Assembly (NCBI GenBank): GCA_964454015.1
Contig: CAYVQF010000062.1
Span: 1-32,394, forward strand
Direction: 5' to 3'
Length of the DNA stretch: 32,394 nucleotides
From: CAYVQF01 sp964454015
Lineage (GTDB): Bacteria; Myxococcota_A; Bradymonadia; UBA4248
Under the pieces are notes generated by a model. It was not told where the DNA came from and did not search any database. It worked only from the letters and a program-made list of their open reading frames with translations. How positions within the stretch are numbered: position 1 is the stretch's first letter; every line of letters begins with the position of its first letter. Below, in pieces: positions 16,312 through 24,155 of this stretch. The position numbers and the translations under genes are program-made.

Positions 16312-16911
16312 ATGCGCGCCGTCTTCACGGTTAGTACCCTCCTCTTCCTGCTGGCCTCCACACCGGCGCTGCGCGCCCAGGGCCTGCCGACCCAAGACAA
16401 CGAGCTGCTCTTGGCGGCGAGCACCCACGCGCTTTTTCTCGAGAGCGCGCCTGAGGCGCCTGCTCTGTCCACCCCCGTCTGGATCGTCGCCGTCGAGGTG
16501 GGCCTCCTCAACCGGGCCACCTCCTGGCTCGACGCCGCCGCGGCCATCCAGCTCTTCAGCGTCATCGATCCCCGGGGCCACTTCGTCGATCCTGCGGGGC
16601 GGCCCGCCCACACCGCCCTCTGGGGCGGCGGCGTCCGCGCCATGCTCTACCCCTACTGGCCGACCTTTCCCACCCTACAAGGGCTGCTGGGCCTGCGCGT
16701 CCAGAGCCTCGCCTCGCCCCGGCGAGGCTTCTTCAACCGGGTCCACACCGAGGTGGGCCTGGCTTGGGTGGTGCGCCGTGGCGCCGCGCGCCAGTGGGGC
16801 GTGGATCTGAGCGCTGCCCTGCCCCTGTACGAAGGCTTCACCCACACGACGGGCTTGCAGATCGCCGGCGGTGGCCACGAGGTGGGCCTGCGCCTGCGCG
16901 TCGGCTTCTGA
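16312..16911 (+). CDS. Small exported, probable outer-membrane beta-barrel protein
   Basis: A 199-residue exported protein starting 5 bp after the second permease. The signal peptide MRAVFTVSTLLFLLASTPALRAQ ends in an ALRAQ cleavage site. The mature part alternates polar and hydrophobic residues in strand-like stretches (WIVAVEVGLLNRATSWLDAA, VHTEVGLAWVVRR, WGVDLSAALPL, HEVGLRLRVGF). The chain ends in Phe, as many outer-membrane barrels do. No Pfam-type motif is recognised. As the last gene of the Mla-like operon it could be the outer-membrane partner, the role filled elsewhere by MlaA or an OmpC-type porin. That role is inference from position and C-terminus. Confidence 0.7.
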   Translation: MRAVFTVSTLLFLLASTPALRAQGLPTQDNELLLAASTHALFLESAPEAPALSTPVWIVAVEVGLLNRATSWLDAAAAIQLFSVIDPRGHFVDPAGRPAHTALWGGGVRAMLYPYWPTFPTLQGLLGLRVQSLASPRRGFFNRVHTEVGLAWVVRRGAARQWGVDLSAALPLYEGFTHTTGLQIAGGGHEVGLRLRVGF

Positions 16912-16930
16912 GCGCGCGCGGGGGCTTTGG

Positions 16931-17551
16931 CTATGGACGCGGCGGCGTGGGGCCCTTGTCGGCCTCGCTCTCCTCATCGGTGCCCGCGTCGGCGGCCTCG
17001 GGCGGCGTCTTTTCTTTCTTCTTCACCCGGACGCTGTTCTTGACCTCGGGCTTGACGAAGGAGTCGTTGGGGACCAGACGCACCTCGGTCTTGATTTCGA
17101 AGGCCAAGCCCGTGAGGATTTTGCGCACCTCGTCGTAGAAGTTGGTCGAGGCCAGAAAGTCGCGCAGCTCTTTGGCCACGATGCGCATGAACTCGCGCTT
17201 GGTGTTGTCGGCGTGCTGAATGATGAAGCTGACCACTTCTTTGGGCAGGCGCAGGTCGGCCAAGCTCTGGCGCAGGCCGTCCTCGCTGAGAAAGAGGGAG
17301 CCCATGGTCCCGACCAAGGTGCGCTTCACCACGTCGGGGACCAGCCCCTCCAGGCGCCGGCCAAAGCGGCGCTCCCAGAACTTCGGGTCCTTCTCTTCGG
17401 CGTCTTCGGCCTCCTCCTCACCCAGAGGCGGCGGCAAGGGCGCCTCTTCCTCGGCCTTGGTGCGGGCGCGTTTGCGCTCCTCTTTTGCTGCTTCACCAGC
17501 GCCGGCAGCCGCATCTTCGCCTGCTGCGCCCTTTCTCGGCGTCTCACCCAT
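16931..17551 (-). CDS. Conserved-looking cytosolic protein of unknown function
   Basis: A 206-residue protein with three zones. Residues 1-55 are charged, low-complexity Ala/Glu/Lys/Pro. Residues about 56-165 are a folded helical domain (RRLEGLVPDVVKRTLVGTMG, FLSEDGLRQSLADLRLPKEV, REFMRIVAKELRDFLAS, ILTGLAFEIKTEVRLVPND). The tail is a basic patch, VRVKKKEKT, followed by an acidic Pro-rich end. There is no signal peptide or membrane segment. The start was set at 17551 because GAGGAG lies seven bases upstream; longer in-frame ATGs exist at 17572 and 17587. It follows the TPR gene at a 17-bp gap, convergent with the Mla-like operon 19 bp away. Function is not recognised; the middle domain is vaguely phasin-like, which I do not press. 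Confidence 0.7.
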   Translation of the reverse strand: MGETPRKGAAGEDAAAGAGEAAKEERKRARTKAEEEAPLPPPLGEEEAEDAEEKDPKFWERRFGRRLEGLVPDVVKRTLVGTMGSLFLSEDGLRQSLADLRLPKEVVSFIIQHADNTKREFMRIVAKELRDFLASTNFYDEVRKILTGLAFEIKTEVRLVPNDSFVKPEVKNSVRVKKKEKTPPEAADAGTDEESEADKGPTPPRP

Positions 17552-17568
17552 GCGCAAGCTCCTCTGTG

Positions 17569-18996
17569 TCATTCCGGCACGTGCCACAGCGACAGCGACG
17601 GCTCGTCGCAGCCTCGGCGCACGCCGTTCAATTCAGCGTCACGACCCTCGGGATCGACCGTCTCGACATACAAACCAAAGTAATAACTCGCCAAAGCGCA
17701 CTCGAGCCGCGCCGCGTGGACCTCGCCGCGCAAGCGCAGCGCCTCGACGGCCCAGGCGGGCTCGGCGGCCATGGCCGTCACCAGGTTGAGGGCCGAGTCG
17801 AAGGCGCCGATCCGCGCCAGCAGGCGAATCAAGAGCGCGTAGCTCCCCTGGGAAGGCGCGCGGGCCACCACCACCCCGGCCAAACGCGCCGCCCCGTGGT
17901 GGCGCGCCTGGGCCGCATAGGTCGTGGCCAGGGCCAAGAGATCATCCGGCGCCGCCAGCGCCTCCGCCGCCAGCGCCACATCCACGGGATCCGGGGCGAT
18001 GCCCACGGCGATGCGCTGTTTGGCGCGCTCCATCTGGTCGCGGGCCAGGCGGAAATCGGGCGCCAAGTTCAGGGCCAGCTCCCAGGCGTCGATGGCGCCG
18101 GGCAGATCTTCCAGCGCTACCAGCGCCACGCCGCGCTTGTAGGCCAAGTGGGCGCGCCGCGGCGCCTCCTGCAGCGCCGCGGTGTAGCGAGCCAGCGCCG
18201 TGGGGTAATCGCCCGCGGCAAAGGCGGCATCGCCTTGGGCCTCCAGGTCGCCCTCGACCAGCGGGCTCAGCACCGCCAGGGTGCGCGCAGGCGCAGATTC
18301 GGGTAGCGGCGGCGGCACCGGCGGCGCCGCTTCGGCGCCGAGCGCCACGGGCGCGGTCTCTAGCGGCGCAACCTCGGCCGCAGGCGGCGGCGGCGCCGCC
18401 TCGAGCTGCGCCCGCAGGGTGACCACCGCCTCTTGGGCCAAGGCGACGTAACGCGCCTCTGTCGGCCGCGTCTCCACGGCGATATAGCGCTCGTAGGTCG
18501 CGATGGCTTCGGCCGCCTTGCCCCAGGTCTCGTAGGTCTTGGCCAAGCCATACCACGGGTCGGGATCGCTGGGCTCACGGGCCATGTACTTCTCATAGGC
18601 CGCCACCGACTCGGCGTAGCGCCCGAGGGAGCGGTGGACCAAAGCCAACCGATAGATGGGCTCGGAGCGCTCCGGGGCGCTCACAGTGAGCCCTTGATAG
18701 ATCTCGTGGGCGTCTGCGAAGCGTTCCAACCGCTCCAGGACGCGCCCAAGGGTGAAGGCCGCGTCGAAATCATCCGGGGCCAGGGCCAAGGCCTGGCGAA
18801 AGACACCCTCGGCTTCGGCGAATTTGCGGGCCCGCACCAGCTCGTTGCCCTCGGCCTTGAGCGCCGCGAGCTCGCCCCCGGCGCCGGGCTGGCTCCACGC
18901 CACCGGCGTCGCCACCCCCGTGAACAGCAGCGCGAGGCCCAAGCCCAAGCTCCAAAGCCATCCACTCCGTCTCGCGTTCCCGGCGCTACCCCTCAT
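17569..18996 (-). CDS. Exported TPR-repeat protein
   Basis: A 475-residue protein with a signal peptide or anchor (SGWLWSLGLGLALLFTGVAT ... VAWSQ). Two TPR arrays are split by a Pro/Ala linker at about 200-235. The first has LKAEGNELVRARKFAEAEGV, AFTLGRVLERLERFADAHEI, LALVHRSLGRYAESVAAYEK and WYGLAKTYETWGKAAEAIAT. The second has LEAQGDAAFAAGDYPTALAR, LAYKRGVALVALEDLPGAID and later degenerate helices. The ATG at 18996 is preceded by GAGGTGAGGCA. It begins 42 bp after the EGF-SNase lipoprotein stop and 17 bp before the unknown cytosolic gene, so all three are probably one minus-strand transcript. A periplasmic scaffold or adaptor is likely; specific partner unknown. Confidence 0.8.
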   Translation of the reverse strand: MRGSAGNARRSGWLWSLGLGLALLFTGVATPVAWSQPGAGGELAALKAEGNELVRARKFAEAEGVFRQALALAPDDFDAAFTLGRVLERLERFADAHEIYQGLTVSAPERSEPIYRLALVHRSLGRYAESVAAYEKYMAREPSDPDPWYGLAKTYETWGKAAEAIATYERYIAVETRPTEARYVALAQEAVVTLRAQLEAAPPPPAAEVAPLETAPVALGAEAAPPVPPPLPESAPARTLAVLSPLVEGDLEAQGDAAFAAGDYPTALARYTAALQEAPRRAHLAYKRGVALVALEDLPGAIDAWELALNLAPDFRLARDQMERAKQRIAVGIAPDPVDVALAAEALAAPDDLLALATTYAAQARHHGAARLAGVVVARAPSQGSYALLIRLLARIGAFDSALNLVTAMAAEPAWAVEALRLRGEVHAARLECALASYYFGLYVETVDPEGRDAELNGVRRGCDEPSLSLWHVPE

Positions 18997-19038
18997 TGCC
19001 TCACCTCACTCATCGGTCAGCCAGCCAGAACCAGGCGC

Positions 19039-20178
19039 CTAGTTGCCCAGGGCCGCATCACAGCGCCTGTCGTGGTGCGCAAAATACCAACTCTGCGTCT
19101 GGGAGCTCATCATCTCCACCACTTGGCGCACCGTGCCGTGGGCCCACATGCCGCGCTTGTTGGCTTGGGCATCGTATTCAGCCGCGCAGATCGCCGCCCG
19201 CTTGGTGGCGCTGAACACGGTATAGGACATGCCCAAACCGCGCCAGGCCATCTCCGTCGCCGCGTCACGACCCGCAACGGCGACATAGGCCAAGTAGCGG
19301 TCGAAATCGTCCGTGGGACACCACTGCCCCACCGGCGTGTTGTCACAGGTGATGACGACGCTCTTCTCTGCGGCAAAATCCACCAGGCCCTCCCACGATT
19401 TCAGGCCGTAGAACTCATCGTCGGCATTACACTGCCAACGGTAGCCATAAGCGGTCTGCACGTTCTCCTTCAGGCACTCCGGCGCGGCCAGTCCCACCAG
19501 GCGAATGGTGTAGCGCTTGGGGTTGATGTCGCCCACATAGACATCCAGCGTGTCGCCGTCGATGATGTGCCCCACCTTGGCCACGGCGCCGTTGACCAGC
19601 TCCCGCGGTCCAGCGGCGATGGTGCACGTGTCGCCACCCCAATCATCGGTACAGCGACAGGTCAACGGCCCAATGCAGGTCCCGCCGTTGGCGCAAGGCG
19701 GGTCACATCGTGGCCGCTCACAGACCGCCCCCGTCCACCCCGCCGCGCAGCTACAGGTGTTGGGTGCCACGCACTCACCCTGATTGCGGCACACGGGATC
19801 ACACACGGGCACAGCGCAACCCGGACCGCTCCAGCCGGGGTCACAGTTCTCGACGTTGCACTGCCCCTGGGCATCGCACCACTGCCCATCGGGGCACTCG
19901 CCACACTTCAAGACGCCGCCACAGCCATCGCTGTGCTCGCCACAGACGAGAGCAGCAGCCGCACAGGTCGAGGGCTCACAAGCCTCCTGACAAAAGGCGC
20001 CCGAGGGCGCGCAGCCATGGGCGCAGACCTCTTCCACGTCCTGGGCGTTCCCGCAGCCGTCGATCCAAAAGACCAGCCCGTCTTCGCACACGATGTCCAC
20101 GTAAGGCTCACACGCCGGGTCATCGGTACACGCCGCCGCCAGGCTGACGGCAACCAAGAGACACCCAACTCTCACCAT
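19039..20178 (-). CDS. Lipoprotein with EGF-like repeats and a staphylococcal-nuclease domain
   Basis: A 379-residue lipoprotein. MVRVGCLLVAVSLAAAC is a signal peptide with lipobox Cys 17. Residues about 22-110 are Cys-rich with the SDGCGGVLKCGECPDGQWC pattern. Residues about 110-187 hold EGF-like modules (CRNQGECVAPNTCSCAAGW, CANGGTCIGPLTCRCTDDW). Residues about 199-340 are an SNase/TNase domain: HIIDGDTLDVYV, RLVGLAAPEC and DRYLAYVAV. The catalytic Arg (226, and the Arg of DRYLAY) and Glu (234) are present. The Asp of the usual VDTPE/IDAPE calcium site is Ala, so activity is uncertain. It is exported to the surface or periplasm, possibly for extracellular DNA degradation. The start at 20178 fits the signal peptide; a longer frame to 20268 is not favoured. 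Confidence 0.87.
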   Translation of the reverse strand: MVRVGCLLVAVSLAAACTDDPACEPYVDIVCEDGLVFWIDGCGNAQDVEEVCAHGCAPSGAFCQEACEPSTCAAAALVCGEHSDGCGGVLKCGECPDGQWCDAQGQCNVENCDPGWSGPGCAVPVCDPVCRNQGECVAPNTCSCAAGWTGAVCERPRCDPPCANGGTCIGPLTCRCTDDWGGDTCTIAAGPRELVNGAVAKVGHIIDGDTLDVYVGDINPKRYTIRLVGLAAPECLKENVQTAYGYRWQCNADDEFYGLKSWEGLVDFAAEKSVVITCDNTPVGQWCPTDDFDRYLAYVAVAGRDAATEMAWRGLGMSYTVFSATKRAAICAAEYDAQANKRGMWAHGTVRQVVEMMSSQTQSWYFAHHDRRCDAALGN

Positions 20179-20564
20179 CCTGTCAGTCAAAACCAATCTC
20201 CCCAATCGCGCTGCGGCCCTCGATGGGGCTGCCAGGCTTCCCGGGGACCCGGAGCGCGGGCCCGCCAAATCAACACCACGCCCCTCAAAGAGACGCGCGC
20301 CCTGTCACCTATCCATGCTAGACCTCTCCCCAGGCGAACGCAACCTCAGGTCATGGCCGATGCCCACCGATGGAGACGGGAAGCGCTCCCGAAGGACTAT
20401 TTCAGCATAATCATTCCGCTTTTGCACGCGTCGCGAAGCATGTCGGAATATTTGAACTTTAATTGCACTGCCATCACGGTTGTGTTATGTAGAGCGACGC
20501 TGTGCGTGATACAAGCACGTATTCGGAAAAGTCCTTGCGCCGCCCCCACCGCCGAGAGTGTCCC
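20179..20564. other. Divergent 386-bp intergenic region
   Basis: A gene-free gap between the minus-strand EGF-SNase lipoprotein and the plus-strand ODP gene. The half near 20390-20530 is clearly richer in A and T than its surroundings, as expected for promoters. I see one candidate plus-strand promoter (20463-20491) and no convincing inverted repeat, riboswitch or sigma-54 site. Confidence 0.6.
20463..20491 (+). promoter_or_regulatory. Candidate promoter of the ODP/roadblock/kinase cluster
   Basis: TTGCAC at 20463-20468, a 17-bp spacer and TATGTA at 20486-20491, in AT-rich DNA 73 bp before the ATG at 20565. Box matches are partial (four and three of six), so this is only the best candidate in the gap. 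Confidence 0.3.
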
Positions 20565-21329
20565 ATGTCAGACTTGATCCTCTATCGCGATCCCCTGCAT
20601 CAGAACATCCTCCTCCCCGACGCCACGGGCCAGGGTCTGGCCGTGCAAGCCAACCATCACGTCATCGTCCACCGCGGCCAGGCTCTCCTCCTCGATCCCG
20701 GTGGTCACAAGGTCTTCAACCAGATCTTCTCCGACGTGTCGTCCCTGAATGGTGCCCCAGAGGTCACCCACATCTTCCTCTCCCATCAAGACCCCGACAT
20801 CGTCGCAGCGACCAACGGCTGGCTGATGATCACCGACGCCAACGCTTACGTCTCCGAGCTCTGGACCCGCTTCGTCCCCCATTTTGGCGTAGACGCGCTC
20901 CTGGAAGAGCGCCTCATCGCCATCCCCGACGGCGGCTGCTGGCTAGACCTCGCTGGCTCCGAACTCTTGGTGCTCCCGGCGCACTTCCTCCACTCCTGTG
21001 GCAACTTTCAACTCTACGACCCCACGGCCAAGATCCTCTACACGGGTGATCTCGGCGCCTCCATTGGCACCGCCGCGCGTGAGGTCACCGACTTCGACGC
21101 GCACCTCCCCTATATCACGGCTTTTCACCGCCGCTACATGGCATCAGGCGCCATCCTCAAACGCTGGGTGGCGATGGTCCGGGCCCTCGACATCGACATC
21201 ATCGCCCCACAGCACGGCGCCCTCCTACGTGGCAAAACGCTCGTCGACACCTTCCTCGACTGGTGTGAGAACCTCGAATGTGGCCTCGACCTGATGCAGA
21301 ACACCTATCAAATCCCTCCCAAAGCCTGA
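20565..21329 (+). CDS. ODP-type diiron MBL-fold protein, copy 1
   Basis: A 254-residue cytosolic metallo-beta-lactamase-fold protein resembling the diiron domain of flavodiiron proteins and the stand-alone oxygen-binding diiron proteins (ODP). Candidate iron ligands are H74, D76 and D78 in FLSHQDPD, H140 in PAHFLHSCGNF, D162 in YTGDLGAS and H215 in APQHG. Flavodiiron proteins have HxExDH; here the Glu is Asp and the following His is Ile. There is no flavodoxin domain, so it is unlikely to be a full O2/NO reductase; sensing or binding O2, peroxide or iron is more likely (inference from ODP chemotaxis proteins). GAGAG precedes the ATG. It is followed by a roadblock gene after 34 bp, then a second ODP. 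Confidence 0.88.
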   Translation: MSDLILYRDPLHQNILLPDATGQGLAVQANHHVIVHRGQALLLDPGGHKVFNQIFSDVSSLNGAPEVTHIFLSHQDPDIVAATNGWLMITDANAYVSELWTRFVPHFGVDALLEERLIAIPDGGCWLDLAGSELLVLPAHFLHSCGNFQLYDPTAKILYTGDLGASIGTAAREVTDFDAHLPYITAFHRRYMASGAILKRWVAMVRALDIDIIAPQHGALLRGKTLVDTFLDWCENLECGLDLMQNTYQIPPKA

Positions 21330-21363
21330 GCCTCTTCAGCCCCAGTCGTTTCCAGGATGCACC

Positions 21364-21729
21364 ATGTCAAGAGCAGAGAAGCTGAACCAAGCCGTCCGTA
21401 AGCTCCAGACCGAGAGCCCCGACATCGAAGCCTGCGCCTTGATTTCAGAGGACTCCCTCATCATCGCCAGCGCCCTCCCGCAACACATCCCGGAGCTCAG
21501 AGTCGCCGGCATGTGCGCCACCCTCTTGAGCCTCGGCACCCGGGCCGCACGAGACTTGCAACGTGGCGGCCTCCAGCAAGTGCTCATCAAGGGGGATAAT
21601 GGCTATGTCGTCATGATGACCGCCTCCACCGGGACCATGCTCATCACCATGACAACGGCCAACGCCAAACTTGGCCTGGTCTTCCTCGACATGACCCAGA
21701 CCATCGAGGAAATCGCCAAGATCCTATAG
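21364..21729 (+). CDS. Roadblock/LC7-domain protein
   Basis: A 121-residue protein filled by one roadblock/LC7 (MglB-like) domain: IEACALISEDSLIIASALP, VAGMCATLLSLGTRAARDL, LQQVLIKGDNGYVVMMTAST and TMLITMTTANAKLGLVFLDM. These small dimeric proteins bind Ras-like GTPases (MglB with MglA in Myxococcus) or serve as scaffolds. No GTPase gene is in the window. It lies between two ODP paralogues with gaps of 34 and 22 bp, so the three are almost certainly one transcript and the product may link diiron sensing to an output. Start ATG at 21364 follows CCAGGATGCACC. The family call is confident; partner unknown. Confidence 0.9.
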   Translation: MSRAEKLNQAVRKLQTESPDIEACALISEDSLIIASALPQHIPELRVAGMCATLLSLGTRAARDLQRGGLQQVLIKGDNGYVVMMTASTGTMLITMTTANAKLGLVFLDMTQTIEEIAKIL

Positions 21730-21751
21730 CCCCCCATCCCGAGGCCGCGAC

Positions 21752-22522
21752 ATGCCCACATCTCTCTACCAAGATGACCTCCACCGCAACCTCCTCCTCG
21801 AAGACGCATCAGACGAAGGTCTCGCCGTACAGAGCAACCACCACGTCATCGTCCACGGTGACCAAGCCATGCTCCTCGACCCCGGCGGCCACAAATCTTT
21901 CGAACGCATTCACTTCGACATCCAGAGCCTCTCGCCGGGGATACGCCTGCGCTACCTCTTTCTCTCCCACCAGGACCCGGACATCTTGGCCGCGACCAAT
22001 AGCTGGCTCATGGTGAGCCAAGCCGAAGCCCTCATCTCGACGCTGTGGCTGCGATTTCTCCCCCATTTCGGTCTGGACACGGATTTCGAGAGTCGCATCA
22101 TCCCCCTCCCCGATCAGGGCACTTGGCTCGACCTCGGTGGCGCACCGCTCGTCGCCCTACCCGCCCACTTCCTCCACGCTTGCGGCAACTTTCAACTCTA
22201 TGACCCCCGCGCCAAGATCCTCTACTCCGGTGACCTCGGCGCCTCCTTCGGTATGGACTATCGCGTCGTTTCCTCCTTCAGCGCCCACGTCCCTTTGATG
22301 GAAGGCTTTCACCGGCGCTACATGGCTAGCAACCGTGCCCTCCGGGCCTGGGCCCAGATGATCCGTCACCTCGACATCGAAATCATCGCTCCCCAACACG
22401 GCGCTGCTTTCGTGGGCAAGGAGATGTGCCAGCGCTTCATTACCTGGTGTGAGAACCTCACCTGTGGCTGCGATCTCATGACGGATCTCTTCACCATCCC
22501 CACCCCCACCCACCAAAGCTGA
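21752..22522 (+). CDS. ODP-type diiron MBL-fold protein, copy 2
   Basis: A 256-residue paralogue of the protein at 20565-21329, sharing long stretches such as GLAVQ.NHHVIVH, LLDPGGHK, FLSHQDPDI, LPAHFLH.CGNFQLYDP and IAPQHGA. All candidate iron ligands are conserved, including the Asp in place of Glu in the HxDxD motif. Differences concentrate between residues about 50 and 70 and around 95-130. It begins 22 bp after the roadblock stop and ends 14 bp before the OmpA-like gene. Two conserved copies in one operon suggest a heterodimer or sensors with different affinities (inference). It could instead be an enzyme of the MBL-hydrolase superfamily, but the ligand pattern and absence of other domains favour an ODP. 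Confidence 0.88.
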   Translation: MPTSLYQDDLHRNLLLEDASDEGLAVQSNHHVIVHGDQAMLLDPGGHKSFERIHFDIQSLSPGIRLRYLFLSHQDPDILAATNSWLMVSQAEALISTLWLRFLPHFGLDTDFESRIIPLPDQGTWLDLGGAPLVALPAHFLHACGNFQLYDPRAKILYSGDLGASFGMDYRVVSSFSAHVPLMEGFHRRYMASNRALRAWAQMIRHLDIEIIAPQHGAAFVGKEMCQRFITWCENLTCGCDLMTDLFTIPTPTHQS

Positions 22523-22536
22523 AGAACGCCACGGCC

Positions 22537-23349
22537 ATGCACCTCCAGCCACCCGCCCATCACCTCTTCGGCGAGCATTGGCCCAGCGCCGCAATAGGGA
22601 GCCTCGGCCTCGTGGGCGTCTGCGCCGCTTTCGTCTGCGCCCACCTCCTCACGGCGGCGCCCCTCACCGCCGCTGCCCCTCTCCCCCACCCGGACGCCCC
22701 CGGCGCCTTGCCCCCGGCAGCACCTCTCATCACCAGCCCCGAGAGCGCCCCCCTACCACCCCTCACGCCACCTCCACCCCACCCAAGTGAAGCAGAGGCA
22801 CTGCAGAAGGCAACCGATCACGCGTCAGCAGGCCTCGCGCCACGAATGACCGCCACCTCGACGCCATCACTGCTGCCCCCAGAGCCCGCCCCTCCCCAAG
22901 CGCCAACCCCTACGCCTTCCACAGCGCTGCCGGATGCCGCTCCCGTCACCGATGCCCCACGGGACGCAGCGCCAGCGCTCTGTCCACCTCTCTTCGAAAT
23001 CCCCTTTGCCCTCAAAGAAACCACCCTCGACAAGCGCTACGATACCCAACTGCAGGACCTCGTCACGTGGCTCCACGACCACCCTGAAGCAGATCTCACC
23101 GTCACCGGCCACAGTGACGCCACGGGCTCGGAATACCAGAACTTTTCCCTCAGCCGGCGCCGCGCCCGCGCCGTCGTCAATCGTCTTCAGCGCCTTGGCC
23201 TCGCCCCCCACGTCGTGCGCCTGCAGGCCCTCGGCGAATATGCGCCCAAGGCGGGCCTCGCCCCCAAGGACCCTGGCAACCGCAGAGTCAGTCTCGAGAT
23301 TGACCTGAATGGTCACCGTTTCAACAGCACCCACCCGTGCAGACCATGA
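22537..23349 (+). CDS. OmpA-like peptidoglycan-binding protein with N-terminal anchor
   Basis: A 270-residue protein. A hydrophobic segment IGSLGLVGVCAAFVCAHLLT at about residues 20-40 is an uncleaved anchor or signal. A Pro/Ala-rich spacer runs to about 148, long enough to span the periplasm. Residues about 150-260 are an OmpA C-terminal domain: LTVTGHSDATGSEYQNFSLS, RRRARAVVNRLQRLGLAPH, VRLQALGEYAPK and NRRVSLEI, with the Asp and Arg that hold diaminopimelate. It resembles MotB/Pal-type wall anchors. Its stop overlaps the next gene (ATGA at 23346-23349). Linked to a membrane roadblock-like protein and a kinase, it may tether or report on the cell wall; that is inference. Confidence 0.88.
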   Translation: MHLQPPAHHLFGEHWPSAAIGSLGLVGVCAAFVCAHLLTAAPLTAAAPLPHPDAPGALPPAAPLITSPESAPLPPLTPPPPHPSEAEALQKATDHASAGLAPRMTATSTPSLLPPEPAPPQAPTPTPSTALPDAAPVTDAPRDAAPALCPPLFEIPFALKETTLDKRYDTQLQDLVTWLHDHPEADLTVTGHSDATGSEYQNFSLSRRRARAVVNRLQRLGLAPHVVRLQALGEYAPKAGLAPKDPGNRRVSLEIDLNGHRFNSTHPCRP

Positions 23350-24089
23350 TGATTTGGACCATCCTCACCGGCCTCAGCGCCGTCTTGTGCCTCACCACCT
23401 TCGGCTTCATCCTCGGGGTCAAGCGCGGGCAATCGGCGCGCCAAGCCCTGCGCCACGATCTGACCCTGTCCCAAGCGCGCGCCGCCCACGCCGACAGCCC
23501 ACCGGAACCGACGCTGCCCAAGGAGCTCCTCCAGGAGGTGCGCCGCCTCGTGCAGAACGTGCCAGAGGAGGTGGAGAGATCGACTGCTCAGCTCAAGCGC
23601 TCCTTGGAGTCCAAGCTCATGGCCGTCACCGAGCATCAGAGCCAGGTCATGCGCACCACGGCGCCGCTCCTCGAGCGCGAGCGTCTCTCTCAAGAAATCC
23701 AGAGCATTTCCACCGCGACGACCGTCGGCCGCGGCATGGAAGACCTCATCGAACAGGTCATGCGCATCGGATCAGGGCGCGTCAGCGCCATCATCGTCAA
23801 CGACGACAGCGGCCTACCCCTGGCATCCAACCGGCAATGCCGCAACCCCGAAGCCATCGCCGCCCTCTCGACGCTCCTCTTCCTCTTGGCCGATCGCACG
23901 CCCCACCACGTCTTGGCCCCACCACGTTCGATCTCCTACCTCTCCGAGTCGGGGCAACGCATGCTCCACACTTTCTTTCGCGCCCAGCAACGGCGCTATG
24001 TGCTCACAGTCCTCGCCGAGGACAGCTCCCTGGACGCTGCCGTCTTTGCGCCCCTCGTCGAAAAAGTTCAACGCATCCTCGCCACCTGA
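23346..24089 (+). CDS. Membrane-anchored coiled-coil protein with roadblock-like domain
   Basis: A 247-residue protein from the ATG overlapping the OmpA-like stop; a GTG at 23337 is a possible alternative start. One transmembrane helix near the N-terminus (TILTGLSAVLCLTTFGFILG) is followed by a basic stop-transfer (VKRGQSARQALRHD), placing the rest in the cytosol. A coiled coil with Glu/Gln/Arg heptads lies at about 60-120. A C-terminal domain (GRVSAIIVNDDSGLPLASN, AIAALSTLLFLLADR, YVLTVLAEDSSLDAAVFAPL) has the alternating pattern of roadblock/LC7 folds. It could recruit the soluble roadblock protein or a GTPase to the membrane beside the OmpA anchor. The family call for the C-terminal domain is moderate. 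Confidence 0.75.
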   Translation: MMIWTILTGLSAVLCLTTFGFILGVKRGQSARQALRHDLTLSQARAAHADSPPEPTLPKELLQEVRRLVQNVPEEVERSTAQLKRSLESKLMAVTEHQSQVMRTTAPLLERERLSQEIQSISTATTVGRGMEDLIEQVMRIGSGRVSAIIVNDDSGLPLASNRQCRNPEAIAALSTLLFLLADRTPHHVLAPPRSISYLSESGQRMLHTFFRAQQRRYVLTVLAEDSSLDAAVFAPLVEKVQRILAT

Positions 24090-24155
24090 GCCACCCACGA
24101 CGCCGCGCTCCCCTCTTGCCTCGACCACCTCAACCCCAGCCCTGCAGCATGCCTT

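Noticed and set aside
18433..20577. 714-residue open frame on the plus strand
   Set aside because: Lies antisense to the TPR and EGF-SNase genes, which have clear domains and signal peptides; composition is Arg/His/Gly-rich and artefactual.
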